Source: Tissierellales bacterium
GTDB taxonomy: Bacteria; Bacillota; Clostridia; Tissierellales; JAOAQY01
Length of the DNA: 58,663 nucleotides
NCBI GenBank assembly: GCA_025210965.1
Contig: JAOAQY010000197.1
Coordinates: forward strand, 1-58,663
Reading direction: 5' to 3'
Within the stretch, counting starts at the first letter, position 1; every line of letters starts with the position of its first letter. The notes beneath the pieces were generated by a model. That model saw nothing but the letters and a program-made list of their open reading frames with translations. It was not told where the DNA came from and ran no database searches. Shown piece after piece: positions 34,059 through 44,172 of the stretch. Both the position numbers and the translations under genes were made by a program.

Positions 34059-35976
34059 AATCTGTTGCCATTCTCCAATCGCCTCTAGGTGATAGGGATA
34101 CCGATCCTACTTTGGGTCCATCAGGTATGCAAGTTCTTTTAAACTGCTGAGTAAAAAATCTTCTATAGAAGTGATTAAGCCATTTATCTATTATTTCAGG
34201 CTTATAATCTTCTTGGAAGGTTTTCAGAGCCATAGCTCTTAATTTTTCTTTTCTAACTCCACCACGAACAGTATGATACAAAAAGAAATCATGTAGTATA
34301 TAAGGCCCTACTGTATCTTCTGTCTTTTGCTTTATATTCCCTGTCTCATCTGGTGGCAATAATTCAGGGCTTATAGGTGTATCTAATATGTCTCTAAGCG
34401 CTCTTTCAAGTACTTTTTTAGATTCATTTTCTTCTAAGCGTTCTTCTAAAACCCATCTTACTACATATTGTATTAGAGTCTTAGGTACACTTACATTTAC
34501 TGCATACATAGACATGTGATCTCCATTGTAAGTAGACCAGCCGAGTGCAACTTCTGATAAATCTCCTGTTCCTATTACCAGTCCTTTGACTTGATTTGAA
34601 ACGTCCATTAGTATTTGAGTTCTCTCTCTTGCTTGACAATTCTCATATGTTATATCGTGAATTGATTCGTCATGATTTATATCATCAAAGTGCTGTCTAA
34701 CAGATTTCTTTATATCTACTTCTCTATGTGTTATGCCAAGTGATTTCATCAAATCTATAGCATTGTCATATGTTCTATCTGTAGTTCCAAATCCAGGCAT
34801 AGTTATGCCAACTATATCCGTAAGTGGTCTTTTTAGTTTTTTAAATGTTTCTACTACAACTAATAGCGCTAAAGTCGAATCAAGACCTCCAGATATACCT
34901 ATGACCGCCTTAGGTGATCCTATGTGTTCAAGTCTCTTTGCAAGTGCACTTGATTGTATCTCGAATATTTCTCTGCATCTCTTAGCTCTATCTTGATTTT
35001 CTCCTGGTACAAATGGATTTTTATCATATGTTCTGTAGCTTTCTTTTAAATCTTCTATTTCCACTAATGGTTTTACTATCACTCGCTCTATGTCCAGTTC
35101 ATAGTTTATGCTACAATCTGCAAACGTTTTAGAACTCATTCTTTCAAAGTTTAATTGTTCGACATCTACATCTGCTATAGTTAAAAAGCTCTCTCTTTTA
35201 AATCGCTCTCCTATCGCTAACGACCTGCCATTTTCAAATATGAGGGTGTCCCCACCAAATACTACATCATTAGTTGCTTCATCAACGCCAGATGATGAGT
35301 AAATATAGGCACATTGTAATCTCGCACTTTGATTTTTTACCAAATCTCTTCTGTATTCGCTTTTGGCAACTAATTCATTACTTGCCGATAGATTGACTAT
35401 TATATTTGCTCCATTTAATGCCAATATGCTAGATGGTGGTATAGGTGCCCACAAGTCTTCACATATTTCTGCTCCAATTATAGCTTTAGTCTGCGAATCT
35501 TCCAGTAAGAATCTACCAAATGGTATATTCTGCCCTCTGTATTCTACAAATACAGTCTTCTCTAGTACCTTGTCTCCAGATGTAAACCATCTTTTTTCGT
35601 AAAATTCCTTATTGTTTGGAATGTATTGTTTAGGTGCAAGACCTAAGTACTTGCCATTTTGAATTGCAAGTGCACAATTATACAATCTATTCTTATACAG
35701 ATACGGAATCCCTATATATACTATTCCGTTGTATCCTTTTGTCTCTTCACTAATTAGCTCAACTGCATGATCTACACGCTTTAATAATTGTTCTTGGAAG
35801 AATAGATCTGCACATGTGTATCCTGTAATGTTTAACTCTGGAAGCACTAGTAGTTGTACTTTTTGACTCTTAGCTTTTTTTATAAGTTCTATGCTATTTT
35901 GTGCATTTGCAAGTGGATCTGCTATCTTTAATCTGTTTACACCTGCAGCAACACGTATTATTCCGTAGCTTTTCAT
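34033..35976 (-). CDS. nadE: Glutamine-dependent NAD+ synthetase
   Basis: Final step of NAD synthesis: deamido-NAD to NAD with glutamine as nitrogen donor. The N-terminal nitrilase-like amidase domain shows its Glu-Lys-Cys triad (LPELNITGYT, LAPKQYIPN, GAEICEDLW); the synthetase domain has the PP-loop ISGGLDST near residue 360. The start is the ATG at 35976, because GGGAGG (35984-35989) stands 7 nt before it; the longer reading from 36015 would contain that site. The product of 647 residues is full length. Confidence 0.93.
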   Translation of the reverse strand: MKSYGIIRVAAGVNRLKIADPLANAQNSIELIKKAKSQKVQLLVLPELNITGYTCADLFFQEQLLKRVDHAVELISEETKGYNGIVYIGIPYLYKNRLYNCALAIQNGKYLGLAPKQYIPNNKEFYEKRWFTSGDKVLEKTVFVEYRGQNIPFGRFLLEDSQTKAIIGAEICEDLWAPIPPSSILALNGANIIVNLSASNELVAKSEYRRDLVKNQSARLQCAYIYSSSGVDEATNDVVFGGDTLIFENGRSLAIGERFKRESFLTIADVDVEQLNFERMSSKTFADCSINYELDIERVIVKPLVEIEDLKESYRTYDKNPFVPGENQDRAKRCREIFEIQSSALAKRLEHIGSPKAVIGISGGLDSTLALLVVVETFKKLKRPLTDIVGITMPGFGTTDRTYDNAIDLMKSLGITHREVDIKKSVRQHFDDINHDESIHDITYENCQARERTQILMDVSNQVKGLVIGTGDLSEVALGWSTYNGDHMSMYAVNVSVPKTLIQYVVRWVLEERLEENESKKVLERALRDILDTPISPELLPPDETGNIKQKTEDTVGPYILHDFFLYHTVRGGVRKEKLRAMALKTFQEDYKPEIIDKWLNHFYRRFFTQQFKRTCIPDGPKVGSVSLSPRGDWRMATDSSFGAWMD

Positions 35977-36057
35977 AATTCTGCCTCCCATTATTTTTCT
36001 ATTGTAATTATACATAAAAAATCTATTCTCCGCTAGAGGCGTGAAAAGTCTGTCAAT

Positions 36058-37548
36058 CTATTTGCTATAAGAGCTAGGTCTCTCTCCTGTAACTCTCTTA
36101 AATACCCTGCTAAAATAATTAGGGTCCTTGTAGCCGACATCTATTGCCACTTCTTTTATAGATGTTCCATTCATGAGTCTTTCTTTCGCTTCTTGTATTC
36201 TAACTTCAGTTAAAAATTCTATAAAGTTTTTTCCAGTCTCTTGTTTAAATAATTTCGAAAAATAGTGAGGGCTTATCGCAAATTTTTGTGCTATTTTCTC
36301 AAGTGTGATATCACTTCCATAATTATTTCGGATGTATTGCTTTGAAGACAATATTATTCTGTCATTTATAGACAAAATATCTTTTCTATACCTTTCTATT
36401 TCTCTGTAGAATGATTGTTTTATGAGTTCCATATCTTCGTCTTTTTTTATTAAGTCTATGGGTTCATCAAAATATACATTCTTTTTATAAGCATAGAATC
36501 TATCTCGAAGTATCACTAGTAATTCAAATAATTCAAATCTCCATCTTTCTTCAAAGTAGGTGTCTATTTGTGTTTTTACACTCTCTTCTTCTATGAAGTC
36601 TCCTCTCTGAATTTTTTTCACTAGTGACAATTTCTCATTCAATTTTTCATTTACTTCTGATTCTATAACTATACTCTCATGAACTATTGTGATTTCTTTA
36701 TCTGTTTTTCTAAGGATTTTTCTAGCCTCTATGAGTGTTTCCTTAAGTTCACTATAGTGATCTCCAAATCCAACACCTATTTTTACATTGTATCCAGCTC
36801 TTTTAAGCCTCTTGTATGCTGTTTCTGCACTTTTAAGAGCTAAATTTTGTAAGTCAATTTCGTCAGCTTCATTTTCTGCTAATATCAAATATACACAATC
36901 ATTATATAGCGAAACTAAATTTTGGTCATTTCTTTTGTAAATAGACTTTACTTCGTTATATAGTTCTAGATAATCTGTTGACTCTTGACATTTTATAGCG
37001 AGAACACAAAAGTTTTTAAAATCTAACTCTAATAGCTCTATTTGGTGCTTCGCTGCTTCATCTTTTTCAAGTAAGTCTTCTAGTACTATGTGTGCCATTC
37101 TCTTTTCTATGAGATCCTTTGCTCCACCTAGTACTTCTCTCATCTTCAAGCTTTCATTTTTTTCATTTTGCCTTTGATCTACCAGTTTTTTTGCCTCTTC
37201 TAATTTATCTACTATAATCTGTTTTCTAACTGGTTTTAGCAGATAGTCGTTAATTCCTATAGCCACACTTTCTTTTGCATATTCAAAGTAATCGTGTGCT
37301 GTCAAAATATATATTATTATATCTGGGTTTATCGACTTTATTTCTCTAGCTGCATCAATTCCATCTATTCCCGGCATTTTTATGTCCAAAAATACTATGT
37401 CTGGCATATATTTTCTAGTAAGTTCTATCGCTTCTCTTCCGTTTTTAGCCTTTCCTACTAGATCTATATCCTCCGTGTATTTCTCTATTATTACCCGTAT
37501 GCCTTCTCTCTCTAAAGGTTCATCATCTGCTATAAGTAGTTTATACAT
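36058..37548 (-). CDS. YesN-type AraC-family response regulator
   Basis: Response regulator of 496 residues. Receiver domain at about 1-120 with D55 (VFLDIKMPG), a long middle region, and a C-terminal pair of AraC helix-turn-helix motifs (about 395-495, ending in the SPHYFSKLFKQETG and DPNYFSRVFKRVTGERPS signatures). Its start overlaps the histidine kinase gene by 8 nt. Together with XylFII and LytS proteins it should activate the xylFGH importer in response to xylose, as in Clostridium beijerinckii. Confidence 0.9.
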   Translation of the reverse strand: MYKLLIADDEPLEREGIRVIIEKYTEDIDLVGKAKNGREAIELTRKYMPDIVFLDIKMPGIDGIDAAREIKSINPDIIIYILTAHDYFEYAKESVAIGINDYLLKPVRKQIIVDKLEEAKKLVDQRQNEKNESLKMREVLGGAKDLIEKRMAHIVLEDLLEKDEAAKHQIELLELDFKNFCVLAIKCQESTDYLELYNEVKSIYKRNDQNLVSLYNDCVYLILAENEADEIDLQNLALKSAETAYKRLKRAGYNVKIGVGFGDHYSELKETLIEARKILRKTDKEITIVHESIVIESEVNEKLNEKLSLVKKIQRGDFIEEESVKTQIDTYFEERWRFELFELLVILRDRFYAYKKNVYFDEPIDLIKKDEDMELIKQSFYREIERYRKDILSINDRIILSSKQYIRNNYGSDITLEKIAQKFAISPHYFSKLFKQETGKNFIEFLTEVRIQEAKERLMNGTSIKEVAIDVGYKDPNYFSRVFKRVTGERPSSYSK

Positions 37549-38968
37549 AACCCTCTCCCCTTACCTTTGGTATAATCATTTTTACAACTGCTCCCTGTTC
37601 ATGATTTTCCATTATAAATTGACTTTTTTCCTTAAAATATAAATTCAAACGCTGTCTTACATTATCTACCCCAATACCAGTGGTGTGCCCCTTAGATGTA
37701 CTCTTTTTTTCACCACTAAGTACGCTTTTGTCTATACCTTTGCCATTATCCCATACCTCTATGATGATTTTCTCATTAAATTCTTTTATAGTCAATCGGA
37801 TTTCTCCTTTTTCTTCGCTCCCTTCAAGTCCATGTTTAAAAGCATTTTCTATTACCGGCTGTAGACTCAGCGCTGGCAATGTGTATGGCAATAAATTTTC
37901 ATCTATGTCCTCTATATATTCAAGTCTATCGCTAAATCTTGCCTTTTGTATATTTACATATTCTCTAATATTGTATATCTCATCTTGTAATGTTACATGT
38001 GCATCTATTCTTCTTAGATTGTATCTGAGTAAATCAGAAAGGGATTCTATAAGTTCACAGGTTCTATCTGCACCTTCTATTAGTGCTAATTTGTCTATCA
38101 CATTTAATGTGTTAAACAAAAAGTGAGGATTTATTTGAGCTTGAAGAGCTTTAAATTGAGCCTCTTTCTCTAAATCAGCCTTTCTCTGTATCTCATGCAT
38201 AAGCCTCCTTGTATTTATAACCATTTTGTTAAAAGCTCCCGCTAGTATGCTTATTTCCTCATCTGGTGTTCCCTTTAGCTCTACGAGATCGAAATATCCT
38301 TTTGATATTCTCTTCGATGCCTCAGTCAGTTCGTGAATATTCTTTGTGATTTCTTTTGAAAATTCATATGCATATACCGATGCGCCCAAAACCATTATCA
38401 CAAAAAGTATAGTGAATATCCACCACATAAGATTATTGTAATTTTCCATTTGCTCATAGTTGCTAAATCCTTTTTCGGATATACCATCATATGTTTCTTG
38501 TATAAGGGCTTTCATGTATCCATATATTCTCTGAGCATCGTTGTAGTTTTCTATATACCTTTCATCATTACTTGATAGTGCTATGGTATATGTTTTTTCA
38601 CAATAGCCTTGATAGCTAACCATAAGCTGTCTCAAGTCTTTCATTCTATAGTAATTTTCTTCACTTATATTTCCATTCTCAAATACTACCATTTCAGCAC
38701 CAGCATCGTACATGTGTGAGTAATATCTGTCAATATATACAGTCGAACGTGTCAGAAGTAACCTATCTATACTCTCCATGCTATTGTCTATCTCTTGACT
38801 AATATTGTTTAAATCTACTAAATCTCCCATTAGCTCATTGTAGCTCTGAGCTAGCGTATAATTTGAATAGAGCAGATTTCCAATAAGCCATGCTAAAATC
38901 ATTATAAGTAGCATATAACTTATAATAACCTTTTCTCTTATCGTTAGAGGCCTAGTCATCTTCATCAT
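37541..38968 (-). CDS. LytS/YesM-type sensor histidine kinase
   Basis: Kinase of 475 residues with two membrane segments (about 8-28 and 180-200) around a short extracellular domain, HAMP, a His_kinase domain with the H box QINPHFLFN, and an ATPase with N box VIENAFKHG and G1 WDNGKGID. I use the ATG at 38968 behind GGGGG rather than the TTG at 38983. It overlaps the upstream binding-protein gene by 17 nt and the regulator gene by 8 nt, so the three are translated as a unit. Confidence 0.9.
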   Translation of the reverse strand: MMKMTRPLTIREKVIISYMLLIMILAWLIGNLLYSNYTLAQSYNELMGDLVDLNNISQEIDNSMESIDRLLLTRSTVYIDRYYSHMYDAGAEMVVFENGNISEENYYRMKDLRQLMVSYQGYCEKTYTIALSSNDERYIENYNDAQRIYGYMKALIQETYDGISEKGFSNYEQMENYNNLMWWIFTILFVIMVLGASVYAYEFSKEITKNIHELTEASKRISKGYFDLVELKGTPDEEISILAGAFNKMVINTRRLMHEIQRKADLEKEAQFKALQAQINPHFLFNTLNVIDKLALIEGADRTCELIESLSDLLRYNLRRIDAHVTLQDEIYNIREYVNIQKARFSDRLEYIEDIDENLLPYTLPALSLQPVIENAFKHGLEGSEEKGEIRLTIKEFNEKIIIEVWDNGKGIDKSVLSGEKKSTSKGHTTGIGVDNVRQRLNLYFKEKSQFIMENHEQGAVVKMIIPKVRGEGYV

Positions 38969-39899
38969 GTATGCCCCCTTCAAAATAACTTACATCTATA
39001 AATATAGCATCATTTACCAATTCATCTTTTTTCATATCGTGCATTGTCTCAACTGCTTTTTCGCCCATAATAACTGGACTTCTCATAACTGCACCCTGAA
39101 TTACTCCTTTTTCCACAAATCTCTGTGTTTCCTCTAGTTCTCCTATACCTACAATTTTTATTTGACCAACTTTGTTTAGCCTTACAATAACTTGCCCGGC
39201 TACATAAGTTGCATAAGGATCAGTGCATATTATTCCTTTCAGCTCTGGATTTCTTTGCACTATATCTTCTATTATCTTGTACGTATTTACTCTATTCATA
39301 TCTATATATGCTGTTTCAATTACGTTTACGTATTTCCTCTCATTTGTCATTTCCTTTATCGCAGAAAGTATAAAACTACTCTCCTCACTATTCATAACTA
39401 TTGCCAAATCTCCATAGTAGTTTATATGATCTATCATTTTTCGAGTCATCAGTTTACCCACATAATAGTCATTGATACCTATGTATCCACTCCTATTGCT
39501 CTTTAGCACATCTTCACCTAAACAAATCCATGGTATGTTTAGTTCTATACTTTTATTTATAAGATTCTCACTCTCTTCACTATTGAGTCCATAAGCCATT
39601 ATTCCATCTGGATTTGACTCTATAGCTCTATCCATCATTTGATAAATATTTTCTTTTTCAAAGTAATCTTGTTTTAGTACTGACAATGTGATATTGTTTG
39701 CCCTTGCATATTCCCTAGCACCCTTCTCTACATCTTGCCAAAAAGAATCTTTTTCTTTAAGTATTAGTATGAAGTGATAATCTCCAGTTTGAATATATTC
39801 TTTTTGTTCCTGAGATGTATAAAATCTTGGCTGCATGGCAAATGTTATTATCGTAAGTATAGCCATGATTCCCATTAATACAACTATTCTTCGTTTCAT
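38952..39899 (-). CDS. Membrane-anchored sugar-binding sensor (XylFII-like)
   Basis: Periplasmic-binding-protein-like protein (type I fold) of 315 residues with a single N-terminal membrane anchor and no lipobox. It is fused by overlap to the LytS-type kinase gene. In Clostridium beijerinckii the equivalent XylFII binds D-xylose and activates LytS; the same gene order beside xylFGH supports that role here. The ligand is inferred from context. Confidence 0.85.
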   Translation of the reverse strand: MKRRIVVLMGIMAILTIITFAMQPRFYTSQEQKEYIQTGDYHFILILKEKDSFWQDVEKGAREYARANNITLSVLKQDYFEKENIYQMMDRAIESNPDGIMAYGLNSEESENLINKSIELNIPWICLGEDVLKSNRSGYIGINDYYVGKLMTRKMIDHINYYGDLAIVMNSEESSFILSAIKEMTNERKYVNVIETAYIDMNRVNTYKIIEDIVQRNPELKGIICTDPYATYVAGQVIVRLNKVGQIKIVGIGELEETQRFVEKGVIQGAVMRSPVIMGEKAVETMHDMKKDELVNDAIFIDVSYFEGGIHDEDD

Positions 39900-40006
39900 A
39901 GTATCCCTCTTTTAAGTTTATTTCTAAATCAGTATTTTATTTTATTATACCCATCTCAGTGCTTTTTTCTGCCATTTTTTTCTATATAATCCTAATAATC
40001 AAAAAT

Positions 40007-40045
40007 AGCAAAAGCCCTCTACTGCAATTGCACGTAGAGAGCCTT
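40007..40045 (-). terminator. Intrinsic terminator after xylH
   Basis: GC-CTCTAC/GTAGAG-GC type stem with an inner TGCAATTGCA palindrome, followed on the minus strand by UUUUGCUAUUUUUG. It separates the importer from the sensor genes. Confidence 0.8.
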
Positions 40046-40057
40046 CTTGAGGAAAGG

Positions 40058-41191
40058 TTACTTTGCTTTATTTTTTGAATTGATATCGACAAATACTGCC
40101 ACTATCAAGATCAAACCTTTTACTATAAGCTGCCAATAAGACTCTGTATTTAATATACTCATACCATTGTCTATAGTAGCCATTACAAGTGCTCCTAGTA
40201 TAGCACCCATTATAGTTCCTTCTCCACCTAATAGTGAAGTTCCACCGATTACGCACGATGCAACCGCGTCTAATTCGAAACTATTACCAGCATCTGTTGT
40301 TGCAGTTCCAAGTCTTGCTGTAAGAAGTATACCTGCAAGCGAGGCCATCACTCCTGAAATAACAAATATCTGAAGTGTTCTTCTCTTGATGTTTACACCA
40401 GAAAGTTTAGCCGCTTCTTTGTTTCCTCCAATTGCAAATACCTGTCTACCAAATCTGGTTTTCTTAGTAACAAAACTAAGTAATAACCCTAATATCAATA
40501 CTATGAATATAGGCATTGGAATACCTTTGTATGAGTTCATTAAGAATACAAATCCCATTATACTTACTACATAAATTACACTATATGCTATTTCTCCAAC
40601 CATTGGTCTTACTTTAAAACCAAAATCTTGACGTTCTTTTCTCTTCTTAAATATCATCATAACTACAACAACACTTGCTGCGATACCTATTACAAGGCCT
40701 ACTGTTGTTGGTAAATAAGCTGTTCCTAAAAATCTATAAGTATCACTGCTAACTGGTATCGATTGACCCTTAGATAGCCCCATTATAGCCCCTCTATAAG
40801 CAAGCATTCCACCTAGCGATGCAATAAATGCAGGTACACCCTTGTTTACCCAAGTTCCCGTGAACACACCACATAGTGCTCCAAGTGCTATAGTAAGTAG
40901 TATTGCAATTATAGGATTCATATTGAATTGGTACATGAGTATTGCACTAACTCCCCCTGTCAATCCAACCAATGATCCAAGTGATAAGTCGATATGAAGA
41001 TCAACTAATATCATGAACATACCCATTGCGAGTACTGCTGTTACAGCCATTTGTCTAACTAAATTTGACATATTTCTAGCACTCAGAAATGTTCCTGAGC
41101 TATCCAAGAATGTGAATAGTATTAGTATTCCCACCAAGGCAATCATCATAGTATATTTTCTTACATCTATATTTTTTAGATTAGTTTTCAC
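40058..41191 (-). CDS. xylH: D-xylose ABC transporter permease
   Basis: Membrane subunit of 377 residues with about ten hydrophobic segments and the BPD_transp_2 signature (GGTSLLGGEGTIMGAILGA) near residue 320. It starts with GTG inside the last 11 nt of xylG, behind AGGAGA, so translation is coupled. Confidence 0.9.
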   Translation of the reverse strand: MKTNLKNIDVRKYTMMIALVGILILFTFLDSSGTFLSARNMSNLVRQMAVTAVLAMGMFMILVDLHIDLSLGSLVGLTGGVSAILMYQFNMNPIIAILLTIALGALCGVFTGTWVNKGVPAFIASLGGMLAYRGAIMGLSKGQSIPVSSDTYRFLGTAYLPTTVGLVIGIAASVVVVMMIFKKRKERQDFGFKVRPMVGEIAYSVIYVVSIMGFVFLMNSYKGIPMPIFIVLILGLLLSFVTKKTRFGRQVFAIGGNKEAAKLSGVNIKRRTLQIFVISGVMASLAGILLTARLGTATTDAGNSFELDAVASCVIGGTSLLGGEGTIMGAILGALVMATIDNGMSILNTESYWQLIVKGLILIVAVFVDINSKNKAK

Positions 41192-42722
41192 TTTCTACAC
41201 GTCTCCTTCCTGTTGCGAAATACATAACATCTTCTTGAGTAGCTTCTCCATAATAAAGCTCTCCTCTAAACTGTCCTTCATGCATGACAAGTATCCTATC
41301 TGACATACCTAGTATTTCCGGCAATTCAGATGAAATCATCACAACTGCTACGCCTCGCTCTACCAATTGATTCATTATATTGTAGATTTCGTATTTTGCA
41401 CCAACATCGATTCCTCTAGTAGGTTCATCTAATATGAGCACCTTTGGATCCGTCATTAGCCATTTACCTAAAACAACTTTTTGCTGATTACCACCAGAAA
41501 GGTTTTTAAGTTTCTGCTCTATTGTTGGTGTTTTAGTCTTCAATTCTTCTACATATCTATTTGTATGGTAGATTTCCTTGCTATCATTTATTACACCATT
41601 GTTCATGCATTTGTATAGCGCAGGAAGTGTAGTATTTATAGTTATACTCTGATCTAGTATAAGTCCATTTCCCTTTCTATCCTCTGTTACTAATGCTAGT
41701 CCTTTTTCGATAGCATCCTTTGGAGATTTTATTTTGATTTGTTCACCATCTAGGTATATCTCTCCAGTACTATATGCAGGATAAGCTCCAAATATCCCCA
41801 TTACTAGTTCTGTTCTACCAGCCCCAACTAGTCCTGAAATGCCAAGTATCTCACCTTTCTTCACTTCAAAACTTACGTTGTCAACTAGTATTCTTCCAGA
41901 ATTCGATGGATCTTTTACAGTAAAGTTTTTGACCTCTAATACTGTCTCTTCTCCCTTGTGAACTATCTTTGGATATCTTTCATCTAATTCTCTACCAACC
42001 ATTTTTTGAATAATTGCATCTTCATCTAATTCGTCAATATTGTGAGTTGATATGGTTTGACCATCTCTAAGTATAGTAACTGTATCTGCTATAGCAAATA
42101 TTTCTTCTAACTTGTGAGTTATTATTATAAATGAAATTCCTTTTTCTCTCAGCTCTCCAATGATTCTAAATAATGTCTCTACCTCTGAATCTGTAAGTGC
42201 TGCTGTAGGTTCGTCTAATATTAGTAGCTCAACATCTTTTGAAAGTGCTTTAGCTATTTCCACTAATTGTTGTCGGCCAACCCCTAGTGAACCTACTTTC
42301 GTATCTGGAGATAAATCCAAACCTAACTTATCTAATAATTGCTTTGCCATATAATTTAATCTGTCATCGTCTATAGTGGTCTTTCCAAATTTCAGTGGTT
42401 CGTTCGCCAAAAATATATTCTCTGCCACTGTCATTTGCGGTACTAGTGCTAATTCTTGATACACTATTGCTACCTTTTTTTCTTCTGAATCTTTGATGTG
42501 TCTAAACTGCTGAACTTCGCCATTTAAAACTATGTCGCCATCATAAGTTCCATATGGATAAACTCCGCTTAGAACTTTCATAAGTGTAGATTTTCCAGCT
42601 CCATTTTCGCCACATAGAGCGTGTACTTCGCCTCTAGATACTTCAAAATTAACGTGATCTAGTGCTTTTACACCAGGAAATTCTTTGGTGATGTTTCGCA
42701 TTTCTAAAATATAATCACTCAT
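41181..42722 (-). CDS. xylG: D-xylose ABC transporter ATP-binding protein
   Basis: Two-domain sugar ATPase of 513 residues. The first Walker A is GENGAGKST and the first Walker B LLILDEPTAAL; the second domain has the usual degenerate P-loop GLVGAGRTE with signature LSGGNQQKV and LILDEPTRGIDVGAK. The start follows GGAGGGG. A strong hairpin stands between xylF and this gene. Confidence 0.93.
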   Translation of the reverse strand: MSDYILEMRNITKEFPGVKALDHVNFEVSRGEVHALCGENGAGKSTLMKVLSGVYPYGTYDGDIVLNGEVQQFRHIKDSEEKKVAIVYQELALVPQMTVAENIFLANEPLKFGKTTIDDDRLNYMAKQLLDKLGLDLSPDTKVGSLGVGRQQLVEIAKALSKDVELLILDEPTAALTDSEVETLFRIIGELREKGISFIIITHKLEEIFAIADTVTILRDGQTISTHNIDELDEDAIIQKMVGRELDERYPKIVHKGEETVLEVKNFTVKDPSNSGRILVDNVSFEVKKGEILGISGLVGAGRTELVMGIFGAYPAYSTGEIYLDGEQIKIKSPKDAIEKGLALVTEDRKGNGLILDQSITINTTLPALYKCMNNGVINDSKEIYHTNRYVEELKTKTPTIEQKLKNLSGGNQQKVVLGKWLMTDPKVLILDEPTRGIDVGAKYEIYNIMNQLVERGVAVVMISSELPEILGMSDRILVMHEGQFRGELYYGEATQEDVMYFATGRRRVESEN

Positions 42723-42814
42723 CTTTTCCCCTCCATTAATATCACATAGCCCCTATTCTTTATGTCATTCAGGAAAAACCATAGCCTCATCTCTATGTCC
42801 TTTCCTCAATTTCT

Positions 42815-42857
42815 TAAAAAAGATTGGAAGCTATTTTTCTCAAAATAGCATCCAATC
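42815..42857 (-). terminator. Strong hairpin with U-run between xylF and xylG
   Basis: A 16-position stem (42822-42837 with 42842-42857) with one A-A mismatch and loop of 4 nt, followed on the minus strand by a U-run. It should stop many transcripts after xylF, giving more binding protein than transporter. A small GGGGGACTCCCCC palindrome lies just upstream. Confidence 0.85.
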
Positions 42858-42901
42858 CACATTGAGGGGAGGGGGACTCCCCCGCATTTAATTTAATAAT
42901 T

Positions 42902-43987
42902 CTATTTCTTTTCTGGTCTTTCGCTCTCTGGTACGTTTTTGTAGATTTCTTCATATGGATGGTATCCATCTTTTACGATAGTATCCATGATATTTTCTTT
43001 ATCTACAACAACTGGCTCTAAAAGTACAGATGGAACATCAATCTTTCCATTGTTAACCGCTGAGTTAGTTTCAACGTCTTCTTTTTTAGCTAATTGAATA
43101 GCTACACTAAGTGCTTTTTCAGCTAATTTAGGAATTGGCTTGTAAACTGTCATGCTTTGCTGTCCTTCTGCAATTCTTTGAAGTGCACCGACTTGAGCAT
43201 CTTGTCCAGTTACAGGTACTTTACCCGCTAATTGCTGCTCTGCTAATGCTGATATAGCTCCACCAGCTGTTCCATCATTTGCACAAATAACTGCATCTAC
43301 TTTGTTGCTATTTGCTGTAAGTGCATTTTCCATGTGTTTTTGAGCTTCTGATGGTTGCCAGTCTTTTGACATTTGATCATAAACTAAATTGATTTTCCCT
43401 TCATCAATCATTGGTTGCAATATGTTCATAGCACCTTTTTTAAATAAGTGAGCGTTGTTATCTGTTGGAGCTCCACCTATATAAACAAAGTTTCCTGAAT
43501 CCACTATGCCTGTTATATACTTAGCTTGCAATTCCCCTACTTTTTCGTTATCAAATGAAACGTAAACGTCTACATCTGAGTTTTTAATAAGTCTATCGTA
43601 TGATAATACTGGAATACCTTCTGCATGAGCATTATCAACGATTGAAGCTGCTACCTCTGCATTATGAGGTGCTACCATAAGAACATCAACGCCTTGAGCA
43701 ATTAAGTTCTCTGCCTGTGACAATTGCTTATTGTCATCTCCATTAGCTGCTTGAATCTTAATCTCTACACCCCACTCTTTAGCTAATGCCATAAGTGTGT
43801 CTCTGTCTTTTTGCCATCTCTCTTCTTTAAGTGTGTCCATAGAGAATCCTACGACGATAGTGTCCTTTTCTGCTGGTGTAGATGCTGTTTGTTCTTCCTT
43901 CTTTTCACCACAACCTGCTAACATACCTACTGTCATAATTGCTGCACAAGATAATACTAAAAATTTCTTCATTTTGTTAAATTTCAT
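42902..43987 (-). CDS. xylF: D-xylose-binding lipoprotein
   Basis: Binding protein of 361 residues with a lipoprotein signal (lipobox ending MLAG-C26). The mature part is very close in character to Escherichia coli XylF: LKEERWQKDRD, the SFDNEKVGELQAKYI segment, TDNNAHLF, ENALTANSNKVDAV and GQDAQVGALQRIAEG-type motifs. That makes D-xylose the expected ligand. No xylose isomerase or xylulokinase gene is in the window. Confidence 0.93.
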   Translation of the reverse strand: MKFNKMKKFLVLSCAAIMTVGMLAGCGEKKEEQTASTPAEKDTIVVGFSMDTLKEERWQKDRDTLMALAKEWGVEIKIQAANGDDNKQLSQAENLIAQGVDVLMVAPHNAEVAASIVDNAHAEGIPVLSYDRLIKNSDVDVYVSFDNEKVGELQAKYITGIVDSGNFVYIGGAPTDNNAHLFKKGAMNILQPMIDEGKINLVYDQMSKDWQPSEAQKHMENALTANSNKVDAVICANDGTAGGAISALAEQQLAGKVPVTGQDAQVGALQRIAEGQQSMTVYKPIPKLAEKALSVAIQLAKKEDVETNSAVNNGKIDVPSVLLEPVVVDKENIMDTIVKDGYHPYEEIYKNVPESERPEKK

Positions 43988-44071
43988 GATTCATCCTCCC
44001 TCATTATCGTACAAACTTTTAGGAAATGGTTTTCCTCTTGCACATAGTATATCAAATCATTTACATAAAAT

Positions 44072-44097
44072 ATTATCTTACTCATGCATTATATTAC
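44072..44097 (-). promoter_or_regulatory. Direct-repeat operator candidate upstream of xylF
   Basis: On the minus strand GTAATATAAT and GTAAGATAAT repeat with 16-nt period (44088-44097 and 44072-44081), about 90 nt upstream of xylF. Direct repeats of this kind are typical of AraC-family regulators, so the YesN-type protein may bind here. The sequence is AT-rich, so chance is possible. Confidence 0.3.
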
Positions 44098-44108
44098 CCA
44101 TTTTGAAC

Positions 44109-44166
44109 AAAAAAAAATCAACTAGCATTATTTTGTCATGACAACAAAATAATAGTTGATTTTTTC
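44109..44166 (-). terminator. Strong intrinsic terminator after the lar genes
   Basis: AAAAAATCAACTA/TAGTTGATTTTTT with an inner ATTATTTTGT/ACAAAATAAT stem, followed by a long U-run on the minus strand. Confidence 0.92.
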
Positions 44167-44172
44167 CTTGCT

